A DNA stretch of 64,000 bases from Flammula alnicola (GCA_015499995.1 JADNRV010000189.1:1-64000), one strand, 5' to 3'; counted from the stretch's first letter, positions 1 through 11,019 are shown. Translations and numbers: made by a program. Notes: generated from the sequence alone by a model not told the origin.

Positions 1-56
1 TCACTGATTACTTGACTTCAACATCGCAATCATGTTGTTTCTTGCTAGTCGTAACA
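1..56 (+). repeat. 3' end of the 5' LTR of element 1
   Basis: These 56 bases align with 7408-7463 and end in the same CGTAACA terminus. The differences are all transitions. The primer-binding region should follow from base 57 (AAAGAACTAGCTAC); I could not assign it to a tRNA. Confidence 0.85.
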
Positions 57-570
57 AAAGAACTAGCTACATCCACTTTCCACCACTATCTAGTGGTCGA
101 CACCTCTTGAACCTCGACACTCATCGCAGTAGGACTCCTCGGAGTCCGAGCCTGCACAACGCCTCGAAACCTCAGTAACTCGACCAACAGTAGCTTCGCA
201 AGCTAGGTCACGAGTAACTCGATCAGCCACCTGAGAACAACTCCTTGTCGCAGCCACCCCTGAACTGTCCTCCCCCAGCGTCCCATCCTGCGAGCCTACC
301 GAGACCCTAGAAGAAGCAGCAGATCCATTATCTGCTAGCTTTTTCTCCACCTCTTCCAGAGCCAGAACTCCTACCCAATTTCCCTCATTCACGGACCTCG
401 AAGACGAAGGTCTCCACGACCACCACGCACCTTCAGAACCTCCTCCTGACCCTCCTAGTTCTTCAGAACAACTCTCCCCACCACCAGGGCGACAACCTTC
501 GAGACAACTGCAAGGTCCACCTCCACCTCCACCTCCCCCGAACCCTCCAGGTCAACAGACCGCTCCTCCT

Positions 571-1530
571 ATGGCTAATCCTACCCCGAAAGAAATAAAC
601 TTGAACTGACCCCAGGACTTTGATGGCGATATTGAAAAATATGCCTCTTGGAAGAAGACGGTGATGCTTTACCTGAAGATTAACTCTGCCGTTTATGACA
701 CAGATGAGAAGAAGATCATCTTCGTTCTCTTTTTCATGTGAGGGGAAGCCTCATCTAATTGGGCAGAAGAGTTCTATGACTCCCACTATACTCCCGCCGC
801 TTCCGCGGTTGGAACGACTCTGGCGACCAATGCAGTGCTGGACCTTGGAACCTGGGATGCTTTTATCGACCAACTTGACAAAGACTATGAGATCACTGAC
901 TTGAAGGGTAACTCCCTTGAACAGTTATACGCAATCTGACAAGGGAAGGCACCCTTAGAAGAACACATCACGAACTTCAAGATCCTGGTAAAGAAGACTG
1001 GGGTCTCTGATCCGGCGATCCTGATCGACCTATTCTGAAAGTCCCTTCAAACAGAACTGTTAAGGGAAGTCATGCGACTCGAACCCTGACCTACCACGCT
1101 CCAAGGCTGGTATGACAAAGCCAAAGACAGAGAAACGAACATGAAGATCTCCGACACAATCAAACGAAGATATGCCAGACAGAACACTGGGTATCAGAAA
1201 CCGAAACCCGAGACCAGACTCGCGAGACGCCCATTCTCATATAAACCACGCGACCCTGATGCCATGGACGTTGACGCAATGATGACCGAAGAACAGAACG
1301 AACTCCTTAGGACAGGATCATGTTTCTTCTGCAAGGAACCTGGCCATATGGCGTGTGACTGCCCGAAGAAGAAGAAGAGACAGAACACAACAAATTATCA
1401 ATGACGATATGAGCCACCAAAGAAGAATCTCACTGGAAAGCAAACCAGTGCTCACATCTATTCACTTATCAAGGAATTGGATCTAGAAGAGAAGACTGCC
1501 TGCTTGGACGATTTGAACAAGAATTTTTGA
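571..1530 (+). pseudogene. gag: gag of Ty3 element 1 (decayed)
   Basis: One reading frame (frame 1) runs from about 571 to a TGA-TAG pair at 1528-1533 and encodes a capsid/nucleocapsid polyprotein. It is interrupted only by TGA codons at 607, 739, 937, 1036, 1087 and 1402. The capsid-like part includes the segments KYASWKKTVMLYLKIN and TLQGWYDKAKDRE. A CCHC zinc knuckle (CFFCKEPGHMACDC) lies at about 1321-1362, as in nucleocapsid domains. The start at 571 is the first ATG of the frame; the proline-rich DNA upstream (about 430-570) may belong to the protein, with a frame change I could not resolve. The gag frame overlaps the pol frame by about 90 bases in the -1 register. Confidence 0.85.
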
Positions 1531-4500
1531 TAGAGAGACGCCGCCCAACATCAGTCTCTCTCTACCTTTCTATTCACTCTGTATTAGTAGCTGAGATCGA
1601 GAATCAAACTATGCATTTGCCATGTTCTCTCTCATGTGAAAATCAGACTGGTAGAAAATTCATTGGAACCACTGCTCTCCTAGACTCCGGTGCTGGTGGA
1701 CAATTCATCCACCAGCAGTTCGCACAATCCCTGGGACTCAACCTTCATCGGCTTCCGAGACCAATCAAAGCCAAGAACGTCGATAGAACACCTAATAAGG
1801 AAGGAATGATATCATACTATGTCGTCATTGATCTCACCATAAACGGAAGGACAGACCCGACCAAACTTATGGTCACTGGCCTCGGAAAGCAGAAAATTAT
1901 TCAGGGTTTCCCATGGCTCCAGAAACGAAACCCAAACATTGATTGGAAACTTGGGACCCTAACTTGGAGGGAGAGACTTTGGAAATCTCTCAGCAAGTTC
2001 AAGAACACATTCATCAGACTCCTCAAGACCAAGACCACAAAAGAGCCACAAGGGAGTATCACTCCCTCATTGGACGAAATGGACCTACATGTTGACGAAC
2101 TATCCATGGGTTCAAAACTTGACAGGAGCCCCACATATGAGGAGTTTACTCCCATATTGAAGAGGACTGTTGAGAAAACCCTGGAAGAATCCCACCTGGA
2201 AACGGACCCCACGGTCGACCTAGTAATTTCTTTTATCGACAGCGAACTTACTAAAGAAGTGAAAGAGACTTGGATCAACGCCAAAACAACCCAAGCCCAG
2301 ACCTTTGCCTTTGCTCAAGAAAAGCCCAAGGGAGAGAAAACCCTGGAAGAAATGATACCGGCAGAATACCACGAATACTTGGACATCTTCGACAAACAAG
2401 CGGCAGCTCGTTTCCCTGAATCTTGACCCCTTGGGATCACAAGATCGAGATGAGGGAAGGCTTTGAGCCAAAATCGTTCAAGACCTATGCCTTGTCACCG
2501 GTCGAAGAAGTGAAGCTGGATGAATTTCTGAAGGAAAACCTCGACAAAGGCTATATCTGACCCTCAATCTCACCTATGGAGTTACCCTTCTTTTTTACCT
2601 CGAAGAAGGATGGATCCCTGAGACCCTGTCAAGACTATCGGTTCCTAAATGGCTGGACGATAAAAAATGCATATCCGCTACCCCTCATCCCTGAGCTTAT
2701 GGACAAGCTCAAAGAGGCCAAATTCTTCACTAAGCTAGACATGCGTTGGGGTTACAACAATATTCGGATTCGGGATGGAGACCAATGGAAAGCGGTGTTT
2801 AAGACAAACAAAGGACTATTCGAACCCACCATTATGTTCTTCCGGATGTGCAACTCACCGGCGACGTTCCAATCCATGATGGACGACATGTTCAAAGATA
2901 TGACTGCCAACACCCAAGTCGAACATTGGATAAATTACATGGACGACATCCTGCTTTTTTCTAAAAGCAAAAAATGGCTCAAAGAGTACACCAGACGAGT
3001 CTTACAATGACTCAGAGAGAACGACCTCTTTTTGAAACCCGAAAAGTGCTTCTTTGAACTGCCTACCATGGAGTATCTAGGCATGATCATTGAGGAAGGA
3101 CGAATTAGGATGGACTCTGCCAAACTCAAAGGCATCACAGACTGGCCAGTACCGAAAATGCTCAAACAAGTTCGATCATTCCTTGGATTTGGAAACTTCT
3201 ATCGGAAATTCATTAGAGCCTATTCCGAAATAGCCCGTTCTATGAACGAGTTATTAAGGAAAGACCAACCCTTCGAATGGACAGACGCCGCACAAAAGGC
3301 CTTCGACACCTTGAAGAGGCGCTTCACCGAAGAACCCGTACTCCTAATGCCAGATACAATCAAACCCTTCCAGATAGAATGTGATGCTTCAAAATATGTG
3401 TCAGGCGCAGTACTCTCACAATTGGACACAAACAGCACCAGACACCCATGTGCATTCATCTCGAAAACCTTCTCGCTGGCAGAACGAAACTATGAAATCT
3501 ACGACCGAGAACTCCTGGCAATCATCCGAGCAATGCAAGAATGGTGACACTACATCCAAGGATCATCATTCACAATGACCATCCTGTCTGACCACAAGAA
3601 TCTGACCTACTTCCGTTCTGCCCAGAAACTAAACAGACGACAAGCACGCTGGTCTCTGTTCCTGTTAGAATACGACATCAAACTGGTCCACCAAGCAGGA
3701 AGTAAAATGATCCAATCTGACGCACTATCCCGATGACCAGACCATATCTCAGATGATGATACAGATAATGACAACATGACGCTCTTGCCCGAGAGACTCT
3801 TCGTAAACCTTATAGACCTCGAATTGCAAGAAAAGATTGCCAATTCTTCAAACCTCGACACTGAAGCAGCAGAAGCGCTCAGAATACTGCTGGAGGATGG
3901 ACCATGGCACCTACAAAAAGGACTAGAGAACTGGACCGCTGCTGAACACGATGGAAAACAATTATTGTTCTATAAAGGGAAAAACTATATCCCTAATAGT
4001 CAATCGCTGCGACGTGAAATCGTGAAAAAATATCATGAACCTCTGACAGCCGGACACCCAGGCGAACTCAAAATGTATAATGCTATCTGGGAACATTACT
4101 GGTGGCCTAGCATGCGAACTTTCGTGAAATCCTACGTAAAAGGATGTGGAATCTGTCAACAATTCAAGATCAACAGAAATCTGTCACACCCGGCATTAAT
4201 GGCACAAGAAACCTCACACTCAAAATGACCCTTTGCCGATCCAACAATGGATTTCATCACTGGATTGCCCGAGATCGATGGAAAAGATGCTGTATTGGTC
4301 GTGGTCGACCATGGTCTTACAGGGAGGGTGATTACCATTCCTTGCTCCACTTCGGTCACGCAAGAAGAGACCGGACACCTACTCTTGGACAATCTATACA
4401 GAAGATTTGGACTACCTGACAGCCTCAGGTCTGACCGTGGCCCTCAATTTGCGGCAAAAGCCTTCCGAGAGCTTCTGAAGCTTCTTGGCATCAAATCTAA

Positions 4501-5266
4501 ATTGACCACTGCCTATCACCCGCAGTCTGATGGTGCTATGGAACATCTTAACCGAGAAATCGAAGCATATATCTCCATATATTGCTCATCAAATCCAGAC
4601 ACTTGGCTCGACTCTATCAGCACTCTGGAATTCATGCACAATGATCAGCGAGATGCAGACAGACAGAGAACCCTGTTTGAATTACAAATGAGGTATTCAC
4701 CAATCTTTGTTCCCACTTCATTTGAAAACATGAAGTTTCCTGCCGTTGAAGACCGAATGAAGCAGTTAATCAAAGATCGAGAAGAAGCACTCGCAGCACA
4801 TGAACTAGCCTGAGCAAGGATAGCCGAATGTCGCCAATCGAGATTCGTCCCCTTCAAGAAAGGACAAAGAGTCTGGTTGGATTCACAAAATCTCAAGACG
4901 CATTACAACAAAAAGATGGCACCTAAACGGGAAGGACCATTTTTGATCAAAGACGTTCTGGGACCCCTAACCTATCGACTCCAACTTCTGAAACACTGGA
5001 GAATTCACAATGTCTTCCATGCTGTCCTCTTGATGCCTTATGTGGAAAATGAGATTCATGGGAAGAATTTCACACAGCCTCCTCCGGATCTCATCGACGG
5101 AGAAGAAGAATATGAAGTCGACTCAATCCTGAACCACGAGAAACTCCGAAACGGCTGATACCAATTCCTCATCAAATGGAAAGGCTATTCAGTCGAAGAA
5201 GCCAATTGGGAAAATGAAAGCAGGCTTACAAATGCACAGGAAATCCTCACGGCTTACAAACAATGA
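1443..5266 (+). pseudogene. pol: pol of Ty3 element 1 (decayed; PR-RT-RH-IN-chromodomain)
   Basis: Pol is open in the -1 frame relative to gag from about 1443. The aspartic protease has its active site at LLDSGAGGQF (about 1680). A one-base-type frameshift lies at about 2427-2429, after which a single frame runs to the end. Reverse transcriptase has the YMDD box at about 2938. RNase H has ECDASKYVSGAVLSQ at about 3378. Integrase has an HHCC finger (HEPLTAGHP to CGICQQ, about 4035-4160) and DDE residues at MDFITGLP, SDRGPQF and the E of MEHLNREIE. A chromodomain (EYEVDSIL ... FLIKWKGYSVEEANWE) ends the protein. Premature stops are all TGA, at 2424, 2558, 3008, 3545, 3734, 4226, 4811 and 5156. 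The terminal TGA at 5264-5266 overlaps the ATG of the next reading frame. Confidence 0.93.
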
Positions 5267-5826
5267 GTCCACCTCCCGCCCTACCAGAAACGTCAAACTT
5301 AGACGCTCACAGCCTACTGCACAATCAAACACAGCCACCATTTCATACGACATGTAGATCCCAACATTCTATTTTCAAACCTTCTGTTCATCGAGCCCAG
5401 TCATTGCCACCACCTAGACCGTATTCGATGTGATGCCCACCCTTATTCAAAGAAGGATGGACCCCCATTCGACGAGAGACAGATAACATATTGAGAGATG
5501 CGAAGAGGGAAGAGGACAATTTGCGAGAGATCATGAGGAGAATGGAACACAGACAACAAGAGCTAGAGGAAATCCTAAATGACAAAGGAATCCCTATGAA
5601 ACTACAAGCTTCACACACACTGCCCCAACTCTCGACACTCCAAGTCATCACTGACTCACCCAAACCTTCTTCAAGGTTCTCCACCACCTCATCGGACCTG
5701 GCCCCACTCATCTTCGGTCGCTGCCCTATCAAGAAGAGTCAGTCTGAGCTGACGCTTGGACTGCTCCGGAAAATCAACAGATCAATCAATGACTTGGTCC
5801 AGTCATTTCGAAAATGCACCCGATAA
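5263..5826 (+). pseudogene. Post-pol reading frame of element 1, coiled-coil protein
   Basis: This frame starts with an ATG that shares bases with the pol stop (ATGA at 5263-5266) and runs about 187 codons to a TAA. One in-frame TGA at 5431 breaks it. The N-terminal third is rich in Pro, Ser and His. The middle (about 5470-5570) is strongly charged and heptad-like (RDAKREEDNLREIMRRMEHR), as in a coiled coil. The rest is Ser/Thr-rich. I do not recognise a known family and assign no function. The stop-start overlap suggests coupled reinitiation after pol, but this is inference. It could also be a former C-terminal extension of pol cut off by frame decay. Confidence 0.55.
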
Positions 5827-5886
5827 GAGGACTCAAGACCAGTCAAAATGACACCGCCCTCATCCCGCACTGACCATGTAGTTTAG

Positions 5887-5894
5887 TATAAAAA
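5887..5894 (+). promoter_or_regulatory. TATA box upstream of the zinc-knuckle ORF of element 1
   Basis: A TATAAAAA box lies 45 bases before the ATG at 5939, between pol and the 3' LTR. The older Ty3 element also has a TATAAAAG box just after pol (13581-13588), which supports a second, internal promoter in this type of element. No transcript data are visible here. Confidence 0.45.
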
Positions 5895-5938
5895 TTGTAT
5901 GAATCATATCCCAAATCCCCATTCCATTCTCCTCAAAC

Positions 5939-6880
5939 ATGTCCACCACCTCTAACATTATCGATCAGCTCATTGACTGCACCAAGGACCTCTCCCTTGA
6001 AGAAGCCCCTTCCAACTCTGCCCAAGACCAGGTTAACGGCGACTCTGCCACCACTGGCACCACCAACACCCCCGAGTCTCACCGTGCAGCCATAGATGCC
6101 GTCTTCAGTAGGGTACGAAGCAACACTGATGCGGCCGATCACCCCAAAGGGCCTGGTCCTAATGCCATAGAAACCAAAACTGAAGACGACACCATGCCAG
6201 CCCTTGTGCCGGATCCCGATAACTCCGGTTGGGATACTCCTCCCAACTACTCTGGTTGGGGAACCACCAGCGCACCAGAAGCAACCAACTGGACTGATCG
6301 AACTGATGTCACATTCACCTATGAAGAATACACCAATCGGGTGGTGACCACACAAGATTATGCTCAGGGCCAACGTCTGACCCACAATCACAGTTTGTTA
6401 GCCTACGACACAGAAATCCTCCACCAAACACAAATGAGCATTGTCGCTCTTCAGGGAGACATAACATGGCTCCGCGCATATGCCCACACCACCTTCGACA
6501 ACGTGGTCTGGCATGGCATACACAGGCAGCTCGGTGCTATGTTTGCCCTCAGAAGGACCTTTGTCCCGGCCCGAGGAAACACATCCACCGGACCCAGGAC
6601 CCTTCGAAGAACACCCCGTGTACAGTTCGTTCCAACTATCATCTTCAAGAGGTCAGATCCTTCAGGCTCCTCTTCCACTGACAGGAGCAGACGCACTAGG
6701 TCTTCAGCATACCACACTGCTCCCCAATCCCCTATCGTCAGCACACGACGTCGCACGCACTCACACCGCCAGTGCTATTCTTGTGGCTCCACCCACCATG
6801 TCAGGAAGGACTGCAGGCGATACGTATGCTGCAGTTGCCACGTCCATGCACCAGGCCATGTCACGGCCAATTGTTCCTGA
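5939..6880 (+). CDS. Zinc-knuckle protein encoded after pol in Ty3 element 1
   Basis: This is an intact 313-codon frame on the same strand as gag-pol, between the chromodomain and the 3' LTR. The first two thirds are acidic and Ser/Thr/Pro-rich, followed by a basic, Arg-rich segment (about residues 200-270). The C-terminus carries two zinc knuckles in tandem: CYSCGSTHHVRKDC fits C-x2-C-x4-H-x4-C exactly, and the next (CCSCHVHAPGHVTANC) is a C-x2-C-x6-H-x4-C variant. Such knuckles bind nucleic acid in Gag proteins. Here the protein is separate from Gag, occupies the env position and has its own TATA box 45 bp upstream. Unlike gag, pol and the coiled-coil frame, it has no premature stop. I know no named family for it; a role as a second nucleocapsid-like chaperone is a guess. 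Confidence 0.7.
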   Translation: MSTTSNIIDQLIDCTKDLSLEEAPSNSAQDQVNGDSATTGTTNTPESHRAAIDAVFSRVRSNTDAADHPKGPGPNAIETKTEDDTMPALVPDPDNSGWDTPPNYSGWGTTSAPEATNWTDRTDVTFTYEEYTNRVVTTQDYAQGQRLTHNHSLLAYDTEILHQTQMSIVALQGDITWLRAYAHTTFDNVVWHGIHRQLGAMFALRRTFVPARGNTSTGPRTLRRTPRVQFVPTIIFKRSDPSGSSSTDRSRRTRSSAYHTAPQSPIVSTRRRTHSHRQCYSCGSTHHVRKDCRRYVCCSCHVHAPGHVTANCS

Positions 6881-6976
6881 TGGGGATCCAGCAGTGACAA
6901 CGATAGCATTGAAATCTATTTCGACACCGCCGGATGACCAACTGAAGTCTAGGTCGATACAGTGTCTCGACATACA

Positions 6977-6984
6977 AAGGGGGT
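6977..6984 (+). promoter_or_regulatory. Polypurine tract of element 1
   Basis: AAAGGGGG sits three bases before the TG of the 3' LTR, the position expected for the plus-strand primer of reverse transcription. Confidence 0.75.
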
Positions 6985-6987
6985 AAT

Positions 6988-7463
6988 GTTACGGTCTGTC
7001 CCCAACGCGTCTATTTTTCTCTTTCTTTTCTATCTTTGTACCAGTATCTGGACTATTACCTTATCTAGCCATCCTATCTTTAGTACATTCTATTTTGATT
7101 ACTGTACTATAAATAGCCTCGACGACTTCAACATCGTCGAGATGACTTTCTTTCTCTTTCTGACTCCTCTTGACTGTAGTAGGAGTCATACCTCGTTGGT
7201 CTGTGCGCACTCTCGACTAGTATATATACAGTAAATATGCAATCCTGTACTTTAGCTAGTTCTTGAGAATCTTGACTTCTTTGTCTTGTCTCTCTCCTCG
7301 CCACAAATGTCTAAGCTTGTCGAGCCTCTAGACATGATCACTTAAGCTCATCCGAGCCTCTAAGTGTGAATGATCTGATCTAGGCACCTCTTGACACAAC
7401 TTTGGAATCACTGATTGCTTGACTTCGATATTGCAATCACGTTGTTTCTTGCTAGTCGTAACA
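6988..7463 (+). repeat. 3' LTR of element 1 (476 bp)
   Basis: It begins TGTTACG and ends CGTAACA, a 7-bp terminal inverted repeat with the canonical TG...CA ends. A TATAAATA promoter box lies at 7108-7115. Its last 56 bases match the window start. The bases immediately after it (CTGGC) would be one copy of the target duplication; the other copy is outside the window. Confidence 0.93.
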
Positions 7464-7797
7464 CTGGCACCCTTTTTGTGGATTTTCGCACTCATCTACA
7501 TAGACAACATTATAATATTCTCATTAACATTCGAGGATCAGCTTTGCCACTTGGATCTTGTATTTAGAGCCATTAGTAAAGCAAATATTACCCTTTCCCC
7601 AAAGAAATGTCATTTTGCCTACCAATCCTTATTGCTGCTCTGCCAAAAGGTTTCGCGACTAGGATTATCCACTCACGGAGAAAAGGTAAAGGCTATAGTC
7701 AAATTAGATATTCTGAAAAATCAGGCTGAGTTGCAAACATTTCTAGGTATGATGGTGTACTTTTCTAGTTATATGCCATACTACGCTGAAGAGACCG
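7464..7797 (+). pseudogene. pol: Reverse transcriptase fragment of Ty3 element 2
   Basis: The frame resumes directly after the LTR of element 1 and reads FLWIFALIYIDNIIIFS, with the YxDD box in the form YIDN. It continues through LSPKKCH and GLSTHGEKV to TFLGMMVYFSSYMPYYA. It is then cut at about 7797 by the nested insertion. The N-terminal part of the protein lies beyond the left edge of the window, on the far side of element 1. The Asp-to-Asn change in the catalytic box shows decay. Confidence 0.85.
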
Positions 7798-10700
7798 CGA
7801 GCGGCTAGCTGTGAACGGACTATTATTCTTCTTACCTGAGCTATTTTTAGCACTTAGTAAAGCTTATAATGTAGTCTAAATGTTACAAGTCCAGACATTA
7901 CAATGACAAGACTACTAAGGACTAGAGGAAACTATGCAAGATCACGAGGAATGCGCGGTTTAATAAAGACATTATCATTAGTAACTATTGAGATACTAGT
8001 TAATATATCTAATGAAGTGTACGGAAATAGGTGCCTTTCAGTAATATCTTAACCATCCGGCCTATACAGCGAGGGCGCAGATCTCTAGATTAAAAGAACA
8101 GACATCTAGGCACACTACAAGACAGGTCGCGTGACATTGCCGAAGGCATCGAGGACAGTGGAGCAGCCGGGGTAAAGCAGACACCCATAGACGCGCCTGT
8201 AGCAACACTGATCAAAGCTCGGATCAGAGGGATACCTAATTGGGAACACATACCATATCGGGTAATAACTGGGTACAGGAAGATTTCCGGGGTGCATAGC
8301 TCGACACAGCGAGATCCTAGATGCACGCCAAAGGTACCAGAGTATCGGGTACGGAGGACGAAGGGTTACGACCCTAATCACGAGCATTATCTCGGACAGA
8401 ACGTGCGTGGATTGCCCAAGCATCTCCGATGAGATGTAAGTGCATCTATGCTCCGGTCAGTCCATAGCCAATGACAGGACAAGATACCAATGAAAACGAA
8501 AGGTCATGAGCCTGTATACCACGCGGTCGAGGAGGATTAAGTCTTAGGAGCTTAAGTTAGCCGAGCCGATGACGATCTGAGCTCCCGATCCAACCAAAAA
8601 GGCATGATTGAGCAGACGCGGACGGAAACTGTACTCCACAAGGCCGCCGCTCATGCACAAATGCCCATGAAATCTCTATATTCTTGTCATTGCATCTGTG
8701 TAATAATATATCATCTCAGTAGTATATAAGCAGCCCTGTAACACCATAGAATACAAGCAATTTACCACCCATGAGATACAAGCGCTTAAGAGTTATATCT
8801 TAAGTGTTTCGCCTCTAAGTACCAAGTAGCTTCAAAGCGAGAGTCCCATAATATAAAAAGAAACCAAGTAACAATATAAACGAACTGTTAAGATGAGAAC
8901 ACATGTCTAAGTGATTCGCCAAGACAAGTAAAGAGAGTTATAAGCCAAGGAACCTATCTAAGTGACTTGTTCAAAACCTACTCTTTGTCAAAGGACATCT
9001 GGGGACCTGGACTGTAGTGTCGGTGGACGAAAGCATCTACGCGCCTCTGGCCATTGTTAAGGGACTGTAGTGTCAGCGGATAAGACATCCGCTGATAGGA
9101 CCACAACCCGGCCACGCATGAATTTCACAATATATCATCTTTTACCCATAGAATATAACCGAGATAAAGAGACTATAACGCACCCAAGTTAGTAGTCTGA
9201 GGCCTAGCTATGCGACTACTAGCTGTCATATAACCTGTGACAATGGTAATCAAACGTGGTTCAGAGCTAGCTGAGTCCGAATGATAAGCCGGGAGACAGT
9301 TAAAAGTTATCAAGCAGTAAAACACAGAACGCATAAGTCATAAATGACTAGCGAGGCATAAACGCACCATGGGGAATAAATTAAAAAGACTTCTGGATGC
9401 TTTGGACTTAGTGCGTGGCGAATTCAGTCCAATCAGTGTATTGCTGAATAGCTAGCTACAAAATACTACAACTAGGAGCGCGAGACACAGCTAGGGAAAG
9501 TTAGACGTGAATGCGTCGACTACTAGCAAGCGTATCTTGTGACTTACTGAGAAACGCATGGGACACGGACGCGTTAGTTAGACGCACGCTCCACCCTCTA
9601 CCCGTGGAAGTACCAAAAGTGGTAATAGGACGAGAAAGGAAAGATGGAACCGGCATCAATGATGGCCGCAGATCCGGAATAAAGCAGCACCGCTAGCCGA
9701 GACGCACGCATGATGCGCATGGTACGCGGAAGTCAGGAGCGTCCTAGCGCGCTAAAATGGGATGAATTTCCAAATCCCTTGACCTCTATCTGGTCACCTG
9801 GAATACCCAACCCTATACCCATTGCCTGCAGGCATTATTTACACGAGATAAGAATGTTTTACTCTATTTTATTCGCATACCAGAACCACACATAGCTGTA
9901 GTATAAAAGATGTACTTCTGTAGCTAGTTACCTTAAGCAATCTCTTCCCTGTTTTATTTCGAGCTAAGACGCAGTGTCTAGTAAGAAAGAAGACGAATAA
10001 AGGATCAGTTTGACTTCATAGAGTTCGTTTGAAGCCAGAGAAGGCTTAGTTAAATAAAGAGAAAAGTTCTTGAGGACAAGGTCCAAGAATTTAGAAGCCA
10101 GAGTGTGCTTAGAGGCCAAGAGAGCGCCTAGAGAGTCAGAAACAGAGTCCACAGTGGGCTAGCAGATCATTCAGAAGGTAGCGCACAGTGCGGCCTTAGT
10201 TTCAGACCAGTTCCCAAAGCTTCAGAGCAGCTAGTGGCTTCGAAATTCGAGCTAGCAGTGTCCTAGAGAGTTCCTCTCAAATAAAAACCATAAAATCAAT
10301 AAAACCGTTCATCCCTGTGATAAAACGAGGCTTGAAACTACAATAACGTGTATTTGAATAATCCCTCATACCCACTTTAAACGAACCGCGAGGTGCTGTC
10401 TACAAGTCAGCTAGCTAAACAAAACAAACACCGTGGAGTACAGCACACTACATATTTCTGAAGCTAGTAGAGTGTCGCTCGACCTAGTTAGGATCTCGCT
10501 CCGCAGTTGTGTGTGTGGTTTAGGTCGCTGAGCACGTAGCGGGTCTCTCACCGCGCGCCTCTTTCCACAAGTATAGTTTTTGAGACAAGTAAAGACAAGT
10601 TAAAGGGCATAGAGCCATCTTCTCAATTGGAGAACAAGACAAAGCAAGATCAGTTAGCAGTTTGTGCATAGAGCACTAGTTTCCAAGTACCAGACCAGAA

Positions 10701-11019
10701 TTTACACAAGTCTATTGGACTTAAACACATTGACTATAAACGCGCCTAAGGCCTTGCCTGAGCCGTTACATAGTTAACTACCTTCTTTTATCGTGCACCT
10801 ACTATCAGGTATCAATATTATAAAACTATTATCCTCCCCTTGGACAAACTAAGTCAACTAAACATTGATTTGGGTGTTTTGAGTGTAGTAAAGTAGTTAT
10901 TAAAAGTGAAGCAAGTCGGATTTGATAGTACCTTTTAATAGACCTTACAAAGTCTATTGAAAGCGACTACTTGATTATCTAGTAGTTCACACACACCCCG
11001 CACTAAGCATCTTTAATGC
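7798..11019. mobile_element. LTR-type insertion inside the pol of element 2
   Basis: The pol frame of element 2 stops at ...MPYYA near 7797 and continues with WIAHPFFQLLKKDTPW near 11020, so about 3.2 kb was inserted between those codons. The insert holds a coding-like remnant at about 8325-8430, an LTR-like promoter (tataagcagccctg at about 8724) and a solo LTR at 9093-10550. Its right end (about 10940-11017) is repeated at about 16600-16675. No intact gene is visible. The exact ends and the target duplication are unclear because both junctions have diverged. Confidence 0.7.
9093..10550 (+). repeat. Solo LTR, family A copy 1 (1458 bp)
   Basis: It begins TGATAGGACC, ends GGGTCTCTCA and is flanked on both sides by CCGC, a 4-bp target duplication. 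Two more copies lie at 24011-25453 and, inverted, at 26845-28287. A TATA box (tagtataaaag) lies at about 9900. A 61-codon frame occurs in all copies but has no recognisable product. Confidence 0.85.

Larger units (their letters stand above)
1..7463 (+). mobile_element. Ty3/Gypsy chromovirus (element 1), nearly full length
   Basis: This is an LTR retrotransposon with the order 5' LTR tail, gag, pol (protease, reverse transcriptase, RNase H, integrase, chromodomain), two extra reading frames, polypurine tract and 3' LTR. The first 56 bases match the last 56 bases of the 3' LTR with 5 differences, all transitions, so the insertion is not recent. Most of the 5' LTR lies outside the window. The 3' LTR abuts DNA that reads as the reverse transcriptase of a second Ty3 element, so element 1 inserted into that element. 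Fifteen in-frame TGA codons and one frameshift make it non-functional as read. The chromodomain places it with the fungal chromoviruses, which use that domain to target chromatin. Confidence 0.93.

Noticed and set aside
90..392. 100-codon minus-strand frame
   Set aside because: It is antisense to the start of element 1, has no domain, and the plus strand here carries the leader and proline-rich gag upstream region.
571..5433. Genetic code in which TGA is read as an amino acid
   Set aside because: TGG is used normally in the same frames, the TGA sites fit Arg rather than Trp, and neighbouring nuclear genes read with TGA as a proper stop. CpG decay explains the pattern better.
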